64,000 bases of DNA, taken from positions 24,936 to 88,935 of the forward strand of contig JASAND010028444.1 of NCBI GenBank assembly GCA_030248195.1, in the 5' to 3' direction. Under the pieces are notes generated by a model, which was given only the letters and a program-made list of their open reading frames with translations, was not told the origin of the DNA and did not search any database. Positions 23,551 to 34,115 of the stretch are shown piece after piece. The translations under genes were made by a program, and so were the position numbers. Numbering within the stretch: position 1 is the stretch's first letter; each line of letters begins with the position of its first letter. Source of the stretch: Trissonchulus latispiculum. Its lineage: Eukaryota > Nematoda > Enoplea > Enoplida > Ironidae.

Positions 23551-23929
23551 CCTGGGCTTATTCTAGGGAATTTTTGTTGGGGGGGCTCTTTGGGGGGGGG
23601 CTCGGGCGGGAGGCGAGGCGAGTCATTCTTGGGGGGGGGGGGGCAAAAATTTTTCTAAAAACATGCTAAAAATAGCGTTATTTTTATAGTAATCGTCAAA
23701 AAGTTCGTTTTTAGTGCAAAAATAGTGCTTAAATAGGCAAAAATCGACTAAAAATCTCCGGCGAGGCCGGAAAATTTTTGATAATTGGGCCTTCTGAGCG
23801 ATTTTTTCCGGGCAAAAGTTGGTACCAAAAGGGGCACCCACTTTTGGGGGGGGGGATTTTTGGGGGGGGGACGATTTTGGGGGGGGGAAGGGTGGTTATG
23901 GGGGGGCCATCACACTAGAATAAGCCCAG
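23551..23929. mobile_element. G-rich MITE, CTGGGCTTATTCTAG type
   Basis: CTGGGCTTATTCTAGGG at the left is inverted as CACTAGAATAAGCCCAG at the right. TCTCC follows the right end (23930-23934) and also occurs at 23546-23550, one base outside the left end, so the duplication is probable. The interior repeats the G-run / CCGGCGAGGCCGG core / G-run / C-run plan. Confidence 0.8.
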
Positions 23930-24215
23930 TCTCCCTCTGGAGCGTCCCTAACCCTCCCCCAGAATTCGGACCACAGAAATGTCAAAAATGGACAAAAATA
24001 AAAATTTCTGTATTTTAACCTTTTCTTCAAAACAAGGCTTGTTTTTATCACAACCAACCAACCAATCCCCCAACTCACCTCCAAAATGTTTCTACTTTTG
24101 TTCCAAAAATCGCCTTTAAGCCGCATTTCCAAAGGCCAAAAAAGGTGGCGGTGAAGTAGATTTTGACAGCTCGCCCGAACTTTTTGGGGGCCTCCCCTCA
24201 GGAGCAGGACCCCCA

Positions 24216-24505
24216 ACGTTCGTCAAACTAGCAGAAGCCCAACAACTACAAATTATATGGCTGTATCTACATTACTTAACTCATCATGTAGTATTGCGTA
24301 GTTATCTTAGTTTTATTTGTAGTAAAAAGAATTGCGATAACAACAGCCACAAAAATCTTCTGCGTAATTGACGCTTAGCCAGTGTGTAGCTAACCTTTTA
24401 CACATAAATTTTCAGTAACCACTACAAACTATTTTACCGCTTTTAATGAATGCTATATTTAAAGCCAAGTATTACAAGCACAATTGTTTTATTTGTAGTT
24501 CTATA
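24216..24505 (+). repeat. Left terminal inverted repeat of the MULE
   Basis: About 290 bp alignable to the reverse complement of 32245-32536, with the outermost 87 bp nearly identical and the inner part diverged by substitutions and small indels. The decamer AACTACAAAT or its complement ATTTGTAGT(T) recurs several times within it, a plausible set of transposase-binding sites. Confidence 0.88.
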
Positions 24506-25747
24506 AATTTATAAATTTTACAATATCATTAAATTTATGCTTAGGTGTTGGCTTTTAGAACTGATGAGAGGAGACGGGGGAAGTATGAAACGACATTGAA
24601 TTGTGCAAAGTGGAAAAAGTGAAAACAGCCTCCCCATACGGGAAGAGCATGCGGAATCGCAGTAATGTAACAGGAACCTAGTCTCGCTGCATCGCATTAC
24701 ACACAGAAATTATACCTATGGAAATAGAAACCAAAGGATGACTGACGCTATAATGATGATTGCATGTCGGTGCAAAAAAAGTTAAAAAGTCGTTAAGAAC
24801 AATAATAGAAGTATTTGGGTTTGAGGGAGACTGGCACCTGCGAAAAATTTTGGACCCCTTTGAATATACATAAACGTCCTGAACACATATAAAAAATTCT
24901 TACAACGATAGTTCTTTCGGTAAGATTTCGACTTCAAATACTACAACAGTTTTCCTATTCTAAAAATTTGGCCATTTTGCCGCTCGTCTTCAGAGCGTAG
25001 CATACTCCCGAGTCCCGAGACTCTATCAACTTTTGCTGGAGGTTAAAAAATACGAGATCACCGCCAAGGTCCAGTTACACCTATGCATATGCGTTACGTA
25101 TATATACGTACATACCTACGTAGTTGGTAATGCAAAAGTCTGAACTAATCTGTACTCGTTGGAAAACACCACTAAATTTAATTTCCCGTATCATTACAAA
25201 CTATACGTATACCGTACCGTTGTAGGAAACAATAAATTCAACCGACAACAAATTGAATACACACGTAAGTACGTACATATAGACAGTATAGATCTGGCTA
25301 AGTATTAAGGAAGTAGTAAGTATTAACCGTACTCGGGAAGGGGGGCATCCCCCCCACCTATTCGACTAACTCAGCGGCCCCCCTTTCCAGGACCCCCCTA
25401 AAATGCCATCCTCCCATAACCCAAAAAGTTACCAAAGTACCATTTTTACCCTGAATTTTCAAAAAGCTTCTAGCTTAAAACACTAGTCATTTTTAGTGAG
25501 TAAAAGTTCAGTTCAGCAAAAGTAAAGTAAAAGTACAAGTAAAAACGTAAACATTTGGAAATGTTTCCAAAAATGTCCCCTCCATTTCGGGCAAGCCCCA
25601 AATACAAATTGCCAAGAAATTAGGCCAGTATAAATTCTACCGTTTAATCAGACCAGGGCTATGCTATGCACCGAGAAAAGCACCGAGTAAAATTTTTGAA
25701 CTTGAAAAAAATATACATGGAGCATCTTTATCCATCAAGATCCAACA

Positions 25748-28700
25748 TTATATGGTGTACAAAAGGACATGAGCGTTCACAGTTAGAGAACCCTTAACTG
25801 AAACTGGTCGATCCGCAAAGTCATCAAGACATTCCCATCTACAGTTGGAGCGACGGCTGTAGGCAACATAATGTCCGATTCCTTTACCTACAGGGGGCGA
25901 GAAATGGATAACTGCTCTGAGATACATTGTTTTCCCAACATCTAACTCCATAGGAAAATTCTCAAGGGCTTTCAGATTAGTGGGATCGTGGTAGTCATCA
26001 GGTGCCTCAGTATCAAGCGGAATAACACCACCAACCTCAATGAAGACGTGATCAACAAATTTGCGCGTCTTCTGGACAAATCCGTTGCATAGACGATTTT
26101 TGGAAACTGCTGGATTAAACTTATAAAATCCACCTGGCACTGCTAACTCTTTCGAAATAATTCTGTCGCAGCTGGTATTCTGCAAGATACCAAGAATTTC
26201 TTGTTCTAGCAATTGCTTATTTTCGACAGTTTCGAATGGAGCTGACACAACAGGAACATTTACGACCAGACTTCGTCTAGGACAGTATGCTGAGGAACAT
26301 TTCTTTTCCTCAACAGCAACTGGAAATTCCTTAAAGACATCGTAGAGAAGGCCTCCAACATTAACTGTGCAATCAACGGAGGTGATTCCATACAAACCTT
26401 CTGTAGCAGTGTATGCTTCTGAAAGAGTTTTTGCTCGCAAAGCATACACTCGAGCTGAAAGCTGCCCAGAGCTGAGCTGCGTGCAAATCTGTAGAGGGAC
26501 ACAACGGGATTCAGTTTCTTTAACCGAAGTCATGAATTTTTCACTGTCAGAACAAGCCGCAGAAAGACCATGAACAATAGCATCAAAAGCACAAGTCGAA
26601 CTAAGATGAATATTTTTAGGACCGACTCTCACACATCGTAGGGTGCTTCCGTTTTTCATCAGTTTCAATTCTGTAGGGCCCCTAGCAGTGGCATAATCGT
26701 AGGAAGCAAGGTTGGGGTTAGTTTCTAAGTACGACCGCCGTTTCCGTTTGGAAGCAGTGCCCAGGTTTCTCCAATTCTCGAATTCGCGAAAATCTTGAAT
26801 CGTATTTGACATTTCTGAATCGCGGTGACATCCTGAGCACACCCTTTTCTGACCGTACCCTTCGTCTTCACCAGACAATTCATAAGAACAGAAGGGTAAA
26901 ACATGAACTGGTCGGCCGCACTTAAAACATACGTGAGCCTCCCCACTTGGAAAATTCCCAACACTACAGGCTAGGCACACCTCCTGAACTTTTTCTGGAT
27001 CAGGACCCTGTTTTTCACATGGACCGGGACGTCTCTCCATTTGTTTCCCACAGGCAAGTTTGACACCACCATCAAGTAACTCTATGTGGTCAAACACAAA
27101 ATCATCAATTCTTAATGGCAATCGTTGACGAAAATCGTTCTTTTTCAGATCTTTGAAGTATGACTCTACTACGGCACTACTTGCTGTGGGATGTCCACTA
27201 GGATAGTATGGGGACATGATAGCCGACCACAATGGATACAGTTTGAAACTCTTAATGATGCGAATCACAATATCTGGCAGATAAAGGATGTTATCTCTGT
27301 CTCCGTCATCAGCTTCGTCCACCTTTTCTTTAGCTCGTGAATGGGCCATATGGGCTATTTCGACAAACGGATTGTCTGCCACCTCAATTTCTTCGACTGC
27401 CAATTCGCGCACATTTTCTTCCGTGAGCACGTCATCGATAATCGTCTGATCATTGGCTGAAATCAGCTTCTTCAGCTCTTTCTTTTTGCTTTCACAGGCA
27501 ACAGCAGTTCCAAGGGATAAGCTGTTTCCTTCCGTTTCTGAAAGAGCAGTGACGAAAACAGCTTCGAGCAGATTATCTACTGCTGTTAAAGATGTAGCTA
27601 GGACAAGCTGGCCAATACAGCGCAAATAAAATTCTTTGATTTTGAAAGATTTATCACGAAGTTCTGGCCATGAGGAAACACTTTTCATTAAATGAGCCAG
27701 GTCAACCCGAAGAAAACAATCAGAAATGTCTGCAGTTCCAGCTAATACGTTCCATTGATTGTTTATGTAAGCATTCACATCCGGAAAAAGCGTGAAGGCG
27801 CGGACACATGCCATCAGAAGCGCCTGTGACATATCGCAAACAACATTCTTTGGAGTTGGAGCACCTGCACTTACCCACTCAGTTAGCCAGTAAGCAAGAT
27901 AATTAGCTCTGTGAATTTCTGATAGTGTTTGCACAACAGGAAAAGAGCAGCCACTTTTCTGGAAAACACCCACACCCGCATACAGATAAATAACTCCACT
28001 TTTCCCACCATTTGGACGGGCTAAATCACGTACAACTTGGCCCGTGGCATCAATGCACAATGTTACTTCTTCTTTTTGAGAAAGTAAGCGGTAAAAATTC
28101 ATCTGAGAATCTGTCCAATAGTGAACATAAAACCGATCGCAAGAAATATCCCTGATTCCCTTGGTCCCACCAGCTGATGTCTTAGCAATACATAAGGCTT
28201 CAATTGGATCTTGGGACAAATGCTTAGCTTTTTTAGCCTGCCACTTGGCAGTGCGTAAAACAGGGGCCGAGTAGATATGCCGATGGGTGGGGTCGCCATA
28301 CGTAATGTCCGTAGCTGCCTTTCGTTTTCTCCAAGTGGAAGCGGAAGTGTTGCAAAGAACGAGTTCCTCAGCTAGCTTGCGCCTTTCGGTTCCCTTCAAA
28401 GGGCGCCGGTTTTCCCCAGAATGCAACTCGTCGTTGCAGTTGCTAAATTCGCAAGAAATGTGAACAGGAGTCTCCGGAGTGGGCTCGTTACTAATCCAAA
28501 ATGATATATCACCCCCGCATTCTCGGCAGGTTGCAGCTGCAGAAAAGTAATTAGCACCTGCAGGAGTAATACAATGCCACCGAAAAGTTAGAATACAGTT
28601 TTTCCGCGTACATTCCCAAATTCGTTTGCTGAAAATGTTAGTCCAGCCGTCCCTCAACCGCAAGCACTTGTTTCCGTTATAGTCCTTAACCTCAGGTTGA

Positions 28701-29086
28701 ATTTGCAGCCATTCGTTGAAAGATAAGGTTAGTACATAAGTCGAACCCGGAACAGACAGTGCATCTTCTGAACATTCAATTTCAGTTTCAGAGTAAAAAT
28801 GATGCTCATCTGCAGGTCTCAAAGGGGTGATCTCGTTTTCTAAAGAATTTGGAGGAGAGGTATCATTAGAAAGAGTCGGTATATTGCGTTTGGCAAACAG
28901 GTATACTGCTTCTTTAGAAAAGTTAGATTCGCTGTTTTCAGAAATAGAACAGCGAAGCTGTTCCCAAATTGGGGATCCGAATGGAGCCAGAGACAGATTC
29001 TCAGTAAAGACCTCCCCTTTTTTCTGCAACATAAGGGCCAGCAGATCATCCTTAGGAAGACTGCACTTTTTCCCAATCCCAACCAT
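25748..29086 (-). CDS. DDE transposase fused to a USP-like (C19) cysteine-protease domain
   Basis: A single uninterrupted 1112-codon ORF. Residues 158-220 have paired cysteines (CRECGGD and others) like an N-terminal DNA-binding zinc region. The catalytic-type acidic residues fall in CIDATG (D346), NVVCDMSQAL (D418) and AVVESYFKDL (E641), and VDLAHLM gives a D462-x2-H465 signature seen in Mutator/hAT-like transposases. A Cys-rich zinc-finger-like segment follows at 704-753 (CLAC, CFKC, CSGC). Residues about 826-1112 resemble a ubiquitin-specific protease: Cys box SSTCAFDAIVHG (C832), His box GIGHYVAYSRR (H1072), then WECLDD (D1088/D1089) and an AHVLLYTI end. The predicted role is cut-and-paste transposition of the surrounding element; the protease role is unknown. 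I chose the Met at 29086 because an acceptor-like TATTTTAG lies 17 bases before it and upstream frames are closed. Domain calls are from motifs by eye. Confidence 0.85.
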   Translation of the reverse strand: MVGIGKKCSLPKDDLLALMLQKKGEVFTENLSLAPFGSPIWEQLRCSISENSESNFSKEAVYLFAKRNIPTLSNDTSPPNSLENEITPLRPADEHHFYSETEIECSEDALSVPGSTYVLTLSFNEWLQIQPEVKDYNGNKCLRLRDGWTNIFSKRIWECTRKNCILTFRWHCITPAGANYFSAAATCRECGGDISFWISNEPTPETPVHISCEFSNCNDELHSGENRRPLKGTERRKLAEELVLCNTSASTWRKRKAATDITYGDPTHRHIYSAPVLRTAKWQAKKAKHLSQDPIEALCIAKTSAGGTKGIRDISCDRFYVHYWTDSQMNFYRLLSQKEEVTLCIDATGQVVRDLARPNGGKSGVIYLYAGVGVFQKSGCSFPVVQTLSEIHRANYLAYWLTEWVSAGAPTPKNVVCDMSQALLMACVRAFTLFPDVNAYINNQWNVLAGTADISDCFLRVDLAHLMKSVSSWPELRDKSFKIKEFYLRCIGQLVLATSLTAVDNLLEAVFVTALSETEGNSLSLGTAVACESKKKELKKLISANDQTIIDDVLTEENVRELAVEEIEVADNPFVEIAHMAHSRAKEKVDEADDGDRDNILYLPDIVIRIIKSFKLYPLWSAIMSPYYPSGHPTASSAVVESYFKDLKKNDFRQRLPLRIDDFVFDHIELLDGGVKLACGKQMERRPGPCEKQGPDPEKVQEVCLACSVGNFPSGEAHVCFKCGRPVHVLPFCSYELSGEDEGYGQKRVCSGCHRDSEMSNTIQDFREFENWRNLGTASKRKRRSYLETNPNLASYDYATARGPTELKLMKNGSTLRCVRVGPKNIHLSSTCAFDAIVHGLSAACSDSEKFMTSVKETESRCVPLQICTQLSSGQLSARVYALRAKTLSEAYTATEGLYGITSVDCTVNVGGLLYDVFKEFPVAVEEKKCSSAYCPRRSLVVNVPVVSAPFETVENKQLLEQEILGILQNTSCDRIISKELAVPGGFYKFNPAVSKNRLCNGFVQKTRKFVDHVFIEVGGVIPLDTEAPDDYHDPTNLKALENFPMELDVGKTMYLRAVIHFSPPVGKGIGHYVAYSRRSNCRWECLDDFADRPVSVKGSLTVNAHVLLYTI

Positions 29087-29434
29087 GAAGTTTAACCAAG
29101 CGTCTAAAATACAATGAATCTATCAACAGGTTGCGCACGAATACTTACCCAGTTTGCTGCATCTGGATAGTGTATAATGTCGATTGAAGTCATCACTTTA
29201 GTGTTCCGTTTTGATCAGCAAGAGCAACTAATTCAGTTTGGGAATGTGCTACATTTAAATAATAAAGACATCTGCTTTTGCAGAAGAATGTAGCACCAGA
29301 CAGCCAAACTTTATTGAAATGCCCTTGTTCCATATATACAGTAAATGCAAATGTGCATTTCAAATATATATATACGTATATACTGCATGATCAGCTGCTA
29401 TTATACCTAAACTAAACACAATATTACCAGCATG

Positions 29435-29793
29435 CAGTAGCGGAGCCAGGATTTTTTGAACGAGGGGACCGAACCCAACATCAGGCGACCTTTTTTGGGA
29501 AACCCAAAATTTTTGTCCAAATTCCCCTAAAATTTTTAAATTCAACAAATTTAACTCAATGGGAGGGGCTCTAAATGAAAGGAGGGACCCTATGTAGAGT
29601 GAAAATTTACACACTTTGTCCCATTTTGGGATGATAAAACGGGCAAATAATAGTTAAAATCGGCAAATTTGCTAAACATAAAAATGTTTGGGAAATTTCG
29701 TAAAAATCGCTGACATTGATTTTTGGATTTTCCAAAGAAAGGTCGACACATTTTAGGGTCGGCCCTCTCCAAATAGTCCTAGCGCCGCCACTG
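29435..29793. mobile_element. MITE of the CAGTRGCGG type inside the MULE
   Basis: Left end CAGTAGCGGAGCCAGGATTT and right end inverted CAGTGGCGGCGCTAGGA. The interior is AT-rich with short G-runs and resembles the copies at 30969-31288 and 45465-46190. No exact flanking duplication could be seen. Confidence 0.7.
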
Positions 29794-30162
29794 TACATGT
29801 ACAAGAATATATATACATTAAAAGCGGAATTTTTGGCATTTCAGAAAAGATGCCCCCACCGGAAATTTATATATATACTTCTTCCCCAGAGTATGAAATC
29901 CTCCGGGGTAAACAAAAAATGGTTAAATTAAAAAAAACAAACTAAATATGCACCTCCAAGGAGATCACAATTGAAAGCAGTGCATAAGAAACCGAGGAGA
30001 AACAAAGGAGATGGTGGGTGGCTCAAAGACTAAAAAAGAAATCACAATTCTTGTGATAGATGTCTGGATAAACTAGGTTATTGTATTCTACTGGGGGGAC
30101 CTATCATAGGTGTACCTTGAGAAAAAGTTGGGGGTGGAGGACGGAGGTAGCCAAAATGAAGG

Positions 30163-30512
30163 CTGGGCTTATTCTAGTGGGGGTGGGTGCTCCCCCCCCT
30201 TCAAAAAAGTGCCCCTAATGGTACCAAACTTTGCCCTGGAAAAGTCGCTCAGAAGGCCAAACTTTCAAAAATTTTCCGGCTTCACCGGAAATTTTCATTC
30301 AATTTTTCCCTTTTCAACACTAAATCTGCTTATTTTTGCGATAAAAATCAACTTTTATAGTATATATATGCCAGAAAAATAGTGCTATTTTAGCATATTT
30401 TACGAAACATTTCGTCCCCCCCCCAAAAAAATTTCTTGCCCCTCGGACTTTTGGGGGCACCCCTCCAAAAGGAGCCCCCACCCCCAAGAAAAAATCCCCA
30501 GAATAAGCCCAG
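30163..30512. mobile_element. G-rich MITE, CTGGGCTTATTCTAG type, nested in a CATAGGTGTACC copy
   Basis: The ends CTGGGCTTATTCTAGTGGGG and CCCCAGAATAAGCCCAG are inverted. The flanking sequence (CATAGGTGTACCTTGAGAAA from 30107, and GGGTGGGG-rich sequence after 30513) matches the interior of the CATAGGTGT-type MITE at 47663-48109, so this copy appears to have landed in an older MITE within the MULE. No exact 5 bp duplication is left. Confidence 0.7.
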
Positions 30513-30968
30513 GTGGCGGGGTGGAGTAGGCCAATTTTGGGTGGGGTGGGTCAGAAAAAATCTAATTGGGCTTCGTGAGTTTAGGGGCGGTTCCCCGCAG
30601 TGCATAAGGTCGTCGAAAAATGGCCAAAAATTGGGTATTTGTAGTGTAATTTTATATAAATTTCTAATTCTTGGCTTAAAGAGTTTATTATTGCGAAAAA
30701 TACACGTTTTTAACTGTATTATGAACTTTCTGACTCAATATTGACGTTATTTTAGACTTGGAAAATACTGGCAATCAAGTTTTCAAGTTTAAAACCACTG
30801 TCTGACGTTAAAATTACTTTATGGTAATAGAGATGTTTTAATTAGAAACGGATGAAACTGCGATTTTTGGCACACGTGAAAAAATTTTTTGGGGAGGGTT
30901 GAATTGAAAGGTCTCCAGCGGAGCGGGGGCCCCCCAAAAATGATGTTGGGGAGAGCCAACAGCTTCCT

Positions 30969-31288
30969 CAGTGGCGGGGCCAGGGGGGGGGGAGGGGGTC
31001 CCGCCCCCCCCCTTTGCGATTTGGGTCCCTCATTTTGGGGTGTCGGCCCTCCCTTTTAAAAATTTTTCAGCAGTTTATATGCATAGTTTGGGTGTTTTTA
31101 GAAGTTTGTTTTAAAAAGTCGGCACATTTTTGCTAAAAATCGAAAAATTTATAATCAAATTTGAGAAATTTTTTGGAAAATGAAGGTAAAATTTGCTAAA
31201 ATTTGGCAAAATTTAGGATTTCTCAATAAAAGGTCGCCGGATTTTTGGGTCGGGCCCCCCCTTTCAAAAAATCCTGGCGCCGCTACTG
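30969..31288. mobile_element. MITE of the CAGTGGCGG type inside the MULE
   Basis: Begins CAGTGGCGGGGCCAGGGGGG and ends ATCCTGGCGCCGCTACTG, which are inverted. The interior has a conserved AT-rich stretch (near 31080-31230) shared with 29435-29793 and 45880-46180. The flanking octamers differ. Confidence 0.75.
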
Positions 31289-32244
31289 AGTATCCCTAGC
31301 ACTTTTTCTAATTTCGGCCATTTTTCAAAGGGCTGGGGGGGCAACCCCCCCCCCGCCTTACACCTATGGGTAAATCTGGAATTTTGGTGGTCGACCTCGA
31401 AATGTGATGGGGGTACCCCCAAGGCCCCAACCCCCTCCCAAAATTCGTATATACCTCAGAAATTTCTAAAAATGGTCAAAAAATTTTCTGTAATTTAGCC
31501 CTTTTTCTTCAAAATAAGGCTTGTTTTTAGCGTTTTAGGCGTTTTTGCACCGTTTTAAAGCGATTTTAAGCCAAAATTTGAGAAAAATTACCATTTTTAG
31601 CCAAAAGTAGCCAAAACTTTTGGGTCCAAAAATCGGTGGGGGGGTAACCGAAAATTGGGGGATGGTAAGTCAAAAAATATGGGGGTACAACAGTTGGATG
31701 TAAATTTTGGGGAGGGATACCCCGCCCCCACGCCCCCCCCCCCAAAAAAACTATGGGGGGGCCCTCCACCCCTAAATCTTGGTTACACTTGTATATATAT
31801 ATGCGATGCCCCCGGGGACAAACTTCCAATTTTTGCGTGGGCGAGGTCTCGGATCTGGGATTTGGCCATTCGGGAGCGGGGTCAGCCTCCAAAATTTCGA
31901 GGGTTGGCTCGAGACTTGTCCCATAGGCTGTGGCTGGGCTAAAGATCTGGGGGGAGGGCCGATGGAGGAAAGGGGGGTCAGCCAAAATTGCCAAAAACTT
32001 CTAAATTGTTTTGGCATTTAGGCCAATTTTGGCCAATAATGGGGGGGGGGCAAATATGGGGGAGGATCGCGGAATTTTGTCATTTTGGTGGGGGTCCCCC
32101 AACCCCTGCCCAGACCCCAGCCCGACGTACACCTATGCTCCAACCCATTCATCGACCCCCCCCCCCCCATTCAACACAGTGGTAGTCAGGATTAACACTG
32201 TTCCGCAAATTTGGCACAACACAAATGTAATGAGTTGTTGAAGA
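31289..32244. other. MULE 3'-side interior filled with G/C-run repeat fragments
   Basis: Several fragments with ACACCTATG ends, G8-11 and C8-11 runs, and the recurrent phrase TTTTAGGCGTTTTTGCACCG near 31535-31560. That phrase is also present, forward or inverted, near 44875, 46630, 46985 and 50660. The boundaries of individual copies are not clear. No coding sequence. Confidence 0.5.
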
Positions 32245-32536
32245 AAGTGATTAACTACAAATTATGTAAACTTCATGTTATAAACGCTGTAATATAGCAA
32301 TCATGTTGAGTGCTCAATTATATTTGTAGTTGTAACCGAAAAGTTATATGTAAAATAGTAGCTACAACCTGGCTTGACGTCAAACATGCAGAAGATTTTG
32401 GTTAAGCTTATATTAAGTTTTTCCTTCAACTACAAATTAAATAAAAGGTACTACGTAATACTACATGATGAGTTATGTAATGTAGATACAGCCATATAAT
32501 TTGTAGTTGTTGGGCTTCTGCTAGTTTGACGAACGT
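32245..32536 (-). repeat. Right terminal inverted repeat of the MULE
   Basis: Reverse-complement partner of 24216-24505. It ends with the TIR terminus at 32536, followed directly by the 9 bp duplication GGACCCCCA. ATTTGTAGTT-like decamers recur in it as in the left copy. Confidence 0.88.
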
Positions 32537-32949
32537 GGACCCCCACCCCATAGGGTGTAACGGGGATTTGGGTTGGGGGGGGCCTCCCCGGAATTTTGGT
32601 GGGCCCCTCCCCCGGAATTTTGGGGGGCCCTACCCCGGAATTTTTGGGGGGGGGCCTTTTTTCGACACCGCCAAACCTCCCCCCAAAAAATTTTTCTATT
32701 TTTATGTTAAAAATCGCATTTTCAGCCATTGCTAATGCCAAAAAACATTCAACTATGAAGTAATTTTGACATTAGACAAGGGTTTTAAACTCGAAAACTT
32801 GATTGGCAACATGTTTCTAAGTCTAGAATAAGGTCAATATTAAGCCAGAAAGTCCATAAAACCGTTAAAAACGCGTATTTCTAGCAATAATAAACACTTT
32901 AAGCCCAAAATTTTGACTTTTTTGAAAAATTTTGCAGAATTTACCCTAA

Positions 32950-34115
32950 TGTAAAGTTGGAAGGGTATGGACAACCAAACTTTACGGGTGGAAACTGTGC
33001 GCGTATGGAAACGACGAACCTGGAGGAGACTTATGTTCCAGTCGACCTGGGTAGGATCTCGCCAAAAATAATTAGATCTAACCGACGACTAAATGAAGCT
33101 CACTATTAAGGGACGAATAACTACCTAACTATCAACTGTAGAAAGAACTTTGTATAAATTAAATACACACTCAGAGAATAATTAACCTACCTAAGATTGG
33201 AACAACTCAGAATCCTACCTACCGACTATACAATTCTAACAAAACCTAAACTAAGAACACCCTAACGGCTCAGTGACTGAGACCGCATTTAATAAAAGAT
33301 AAACAAGGGGAGCGACTCCCGAAAAAGCACGGAACAGTGAACGAAATTTTTGACAAAGGAACATTCATGATAAAATTACAGAGAAATAGAAATTCAGACA
33401 GGAACAAACTCTAAGAACTAATACAGTTAAAAGGGACACAAATAAATTTCAGGCATAAATAAAGAACCACATTACTCAACACAGATTTAACCCTCAATGT
33501 ATATAGTCCCTTTCCCTAAGCCGTCGCGGCTGTCTACAATTTAGAACATAACATACTAAACCCTTTTCTAAAAACACAGAGCAAATATTAGTTACCAATT
33601 AAAACAATAGAAAACACAATAACACACCTCTAATAAATTTAGGCTGACCCTCGAGGTCGCCTCGGAGTCTGAAGGAAGAAAATAAAATAAATCAATATCT
33701 TACGAATACCCAAAGTTGGACTCCAAATTAAAAGGCAATAGCCAGGCACACAATAGAAAAATAACGACGGGTTGAAAAAGACAAGACTGACTAGTTTTAA
33801 AGTGAAGGCTGAGAAAGATGCCTAGGGAATTTTGATTGGTCCATTTTGAGACCCCCTTTGCAGACGGGATGCTCAGCGCGCATCCAGAGAATTTTCAAAA
33901 AACAAGCAGCGCCACCTAGCAGCTAAGTGGGCTGAATAAAACACAACGCATTTTAACATAGAAAATATCAAATTTCAAACTAATTTCAATACAAATTTAC
34001 ACAACACATATTTGTCACCAAAAATACCTCTCTTGCTAAAATCTCACATTAAAATACCCTCACTAAAAATACACACAACTCACAAGAGGGACAGACGCAA
34101 CGTCTCCCTATTACA
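32950..34115 (-). repeat. 3' LTR of the first LTR element
   Basis: 1166 bp, TG...CA. It is nearly identical to the other LTR except for about 253 bp present here and absent there, mainly around 33520-33775. The rest differs by few substitutions (for example AAGGAAC versus AAAGAAC), suggesting modest age. Confidence 0.88.

Larger units (their letters stand above)
24216..32536 (-). mobile_element. Autonomous Mutator-like (MULE) DNA transposon with a transposase-USP gene
   Basis: Both ends start ACGTTCGTCAAACTAGCAGA reading inward, and the outer 87 bp of the two TIRs differ at only two positions. The flanks are a perfect 9 bp duplication GGACCCCCA at 24207-24215 and 32537-32545. Long TIRs plus 9 bp duplications are characteristic of the Mutator superfamily. 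The one large gene (25748-29086, minus) encodes a DDE-type protein. The 8321 bp length is inflated by later insertions between 29.4 and 32.2 kb. The intact ORF, near-identical TIR ends and perfect duplication suggest a relatively recent arrival. Confidence 0.9.

Noticed and set aside
29147..29191. A possible 5' exon of the MULE transposase (MTSIDIIHYPDAANW followed by a GTAAGT donor)
   Set aside because: Splicing to the acceptor before 29086 would put the main ORF out of frame by one base, so it is at most a non-coding leader exon or an upstream ORF.
30969..31288. A target duplication for the CAGTGGCGG-type MITEs
   Set aside because: The flanking octamers AGCTTCCT and AGTATCCC differ, and at 29435-29793 they also disagree; I therefore did not assign this group to a superfamily.
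31566..31994. Proline/Glycine-rich ORFs over G/C-run MITEs, here and at many similar places
   Set aside because: GC-run composition removes stop codons; peptides such as PPPP/GGGG repeats show no protein signature and differ between copies of the same MITE.
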